Below are positions 6,300-7,135 of a stretch of DNA of 7,135 nucleotides, piece after piece. The position numbers and the translations under genes were made by a program. The notes beneath the pieces were generated by a model that saw only the letters and a program-made list of their open reading frames with translations, made no database searches and was not told the DNA's origin. The DNA is taken from positions 1 to 7,135 of the forward strand of contig PCYF01000025.1 in the NCBI GenBank assembly GCA_002762915.1, given 5' to 3'. The stretch comes from Candidatus Woesearchaeota archaeon CG10_big_fil_rev_8_21_14_0_10_32_9. Lineage in GTDB: Archaea > Nanobdellota > Nanobdellia > Woesearchaeales > 21-14-0-10-32-9. Numbering within the stretch: position 1 is the first letter of the stretch; the number at the start of each line of letters is the position of its first letter.

Positions 6300-6315
6300 T
6301 TTATAAACCTTTTGT
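6300..6315 (-). promoter_or_regulatory. Promoter of the membrane-paralogue operon
   Basis: The minus strand reads ACAAAAGG then TTTATAAA (6307-6300). The TATA centre is 26 bases before ATG 6277, so transcription should begin at or next to the start codon and the mRNA is probably leaderless. There is no ribosome binding motif before 6277, which agrees. A second TTTATAAA at 6348-6341 could also act on this strand. Confidence 0.6.
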
Positions 6316-6337
6316 TTATTCTATCGCTAAGCATAAC

Positions 6338-6386
6338 TTTTTTATAAAGAAAAATAATTCTCGATGAAAGAAAAGATAACAAGAGA
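6338..6386 (+). promoter_or_regulatory. Promoter and weak RBS of the hydrolase gene
   Basis: TTTTTTATAAAG (6338-6349) is a good TATA element on the plus strand. It predicts a start near 6371 and a leader of about 22 bases. AGAG (6382-6385) is a weak ribosome motif seven bases before ATG 6393. The core TTTATAAA is palindromic, so it could serve either direction in this divergent region. Confidence 0.5.
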
Positions 6387-6392
6387 ATAAAA

Positions 6393-6899
6393 ATGCACTT
6401 AATGTCTCACTTAGCGTACCCATACATTTTACTTAACTTATTTGCAGGAATTGTAGGAGGGAATATTCCTATTGAGTACGTTATTGTTTTTGTTTTTTTT
6501 AGTGTTCTTCCAGATTTTGACTATCTTTTAGATTTGATCAGACAAAAAACGAAGAGAAAAAAATATGAGGTTCCGGGACACCATCATTCGTGGCCAAGTC
6601 ATTGGCCAATAGTCTACAGTCCTTTGATTTTAGTTGCAGCGATAACTCAAGATGCTTTTTTTATATTGGCTGCAATTGCTGTATTTATTCATCTAGCCAT
6701 GGATATGTTTTTCTGTAACGAAGGTGTGATGTTTTTCTATCCATTCTCTAAAAAATGGTACAATTTTTTTGCAGAAAACACTAAAGGAAAAGAAGGTCTC
6801 GATTGGAATAAAGCTTACAATAAATTAGTGATTCACAAATTTGATTGGATTGCAACAATTTTTGTGTTAATACATTTTTTTGTTATATACATATTTTAA
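6393..6899 (+). CDS. YdjM/YbcI-type (DUF457) membrane-bound putative metal-dependent hydrolase
   Basis: This 168-residue membrane protein belongs to the YdjM/YbcI/DUF457 family (PF04307), annotated as membrane-bound metal-dependent hydrolases whose substrates are mostly unknown. The family signature is visible: an early His (MSHLAYP, H6), LPDFDYL (39-45), the His-rich cluster GHHHSWPSHWP (62-72), and HLAMDMF (100-106), giving the His and Asp residues expected to bind metal at the membrane surface. Hydrophobic segments lie at about 11-38, 73-98 and 151-168. The length is normal for short archaeal members. It diverges from the membrane-paralogue operon and probably has its own promoter. ATG 6393 is chosen; Met4 could also start the protein. 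A link to the neighbouring machine is not shown by the sequence. Confidence 0.88.
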   Translation: MHLMSHLAYPYILLNLFAGIVGGNIPIEYVIVFVFFSVLPDFDYLLDLIRQKTKRKKYEVPGHHHSWPSHWPIVYSPLILVAAITQDAFFILAAIAVFIHLAMDMFFCNEGVMFFYPFSKKWYNFFAENTKGKEGLDWNKAYNKLVIHKFDWIATIFVLIHFFVIYIF

Positions 6900-6954
6900 C
6901 AATACTATTAATAATTTAAAATAACTAAAATAAAAAACATCCTGTATAAAATAT

Positions 6955-6999
6955 TATTTATAAAATAAAGTTTATGCGCGCTAACTGGTTGTGATAATT
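6955..6999 (+). promoter_or_regulatory. Promoter and RBS of the tRNA-editing gene
   Basis: TTTATAAAAT (6957-6966) is a TATA element predicting a start near 6988. GTGAT (6991-6995) lies four bases before ATG 7000 and is a good ribosome binding motif. The same GTG at 6991 is in frame with the ATG and lies close to the predicted transcription start, so a leaderless GTG start three codons earlier is possible. The rest of the gap (6900-6954) is A-rich and shows nothing else. Confidence 0.5.
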
Positions 7000-7135
7000 A
7001 TGGGTCAAGAAGTACTAGAAAAAATTTTTAAGCTCTTGAATGAAAAAAATGTTCAATTTGAACATTTAACTCATGAACATGTTCATAGAAGTGAAGATGC
7101 AGCAAAAATCCGAGGAAACACTGTTAGTCAAGCGG
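7000..7135 (+). CDS. YbaK/ProX-type aminoacyl-tRNA deacylase (editing domain), 5' part only
   Basis: The 45 codons present encode an N-terminal helix (MGQEVLEKIFKLLNEKN) and then FEHLTHEHVHRSEDAA and KIRGNTVSQA. The pattern of a short N-terminal helix, a strand with H-E-H-V, then S-E-D-A-A-x-x-R-G is the characteristic start of the YbaK/EbsC/ProX family (PF04073), which removes wrongly attached amino acids from tRNA, such as Cys- or Ala-tRNA(Pro). The catalytic lysine and the rest of the domain lie beyond the window. The reading frame is intact to the edge. The start is ATG 7000, with GTG 6991 as alternative. Confidence 0.8.
   Translation, partial: MGQEVLEKIFKLLNEKNVQFEHLTHEHVHRSEDAAKIRGNTVSQA

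Noticed and set aside
5754..6347. Plus-strand frames opposite the first membrane paralogue
   Set aside because: Antisense to a gene with clear membrane segments and a recognisable paralogue; no start signals.
6900..6999. A-rich gap considered as a terminator or small RNA
   Set aside because: No T-run on the coding strand and no stable hairpin. The TATA box and RBS of the next gene explain its right half.

Overview
The window is AT-rich DNA that reads as archaeal, most likely from a DPANN lineage of the Woesearchaeota/Pacearchaeota kind. The signs of an archaeon are TATA/BRE promoter elements about 26-28 bases before several start codons (leaderless transcripts), GGTGAT-type ribosome binding sites before others, TTG and GTG starts, and an archaeal FlaI/TadA-type secretion ATPase with a TadC/FlaJ-type platform protein. 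The lineage assignment rests on remembered similarity of the gene set and could not be tested here.

Layout. Positions 1-2770 (minus strand) hold the 5' end of a TadC/FlaJ/GspF-family membrane platform protein, preceded by a complete 770-residue VirB11/FlaI/TadA-family ATPase. A 179-base divergent promoter region (2771-2949) separates the ATPase from two plus-strand genes (2950-4293). Both encode soluble, mostly helical coiled-coil proteins with disordered segments. A short convergent gap follows. Then come three minus-strand genes (6277 down to 4376), each encoding a protein with five predicted membrane segments. The three are paralogues of one another: the first two align without gaps over their first 43 residues once their starts are corrected, and the third matches across its first membrane segment. 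Divergent from them, at 6393-6899, is a YdjM/DUF457-family membrane-bound putative metal-dependent hydrolase. At 7000 begins the 5' end of a YbaK/ProX-type tRNA-editing (aminoacyl-tRNA deacylase) protein, cut by the window end.

How the genes may work together. The ATPase and the platform protein are the motor core of a type IV pilus/archaellum-like or type II secretion-like machine. The two coiled-coil proteins sit back to back with the ATPase and may be cytosolic accessory parts, as FlaC/D/E are for archaella; this is inference from position and shape. The tandem membrane paralogues are the least explained part. Their predicted topology is the same, with basic loops inside, and the third carries a Ser/Thr/Gly-rich extracellular loop. 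They could be envelope parts of the same machine or an independent membrane complex. No pilin, prepilin peptidase or sorting signal is visible in this window. The hydrolase and the tRNA-editing gene look like ordinary neighbours.
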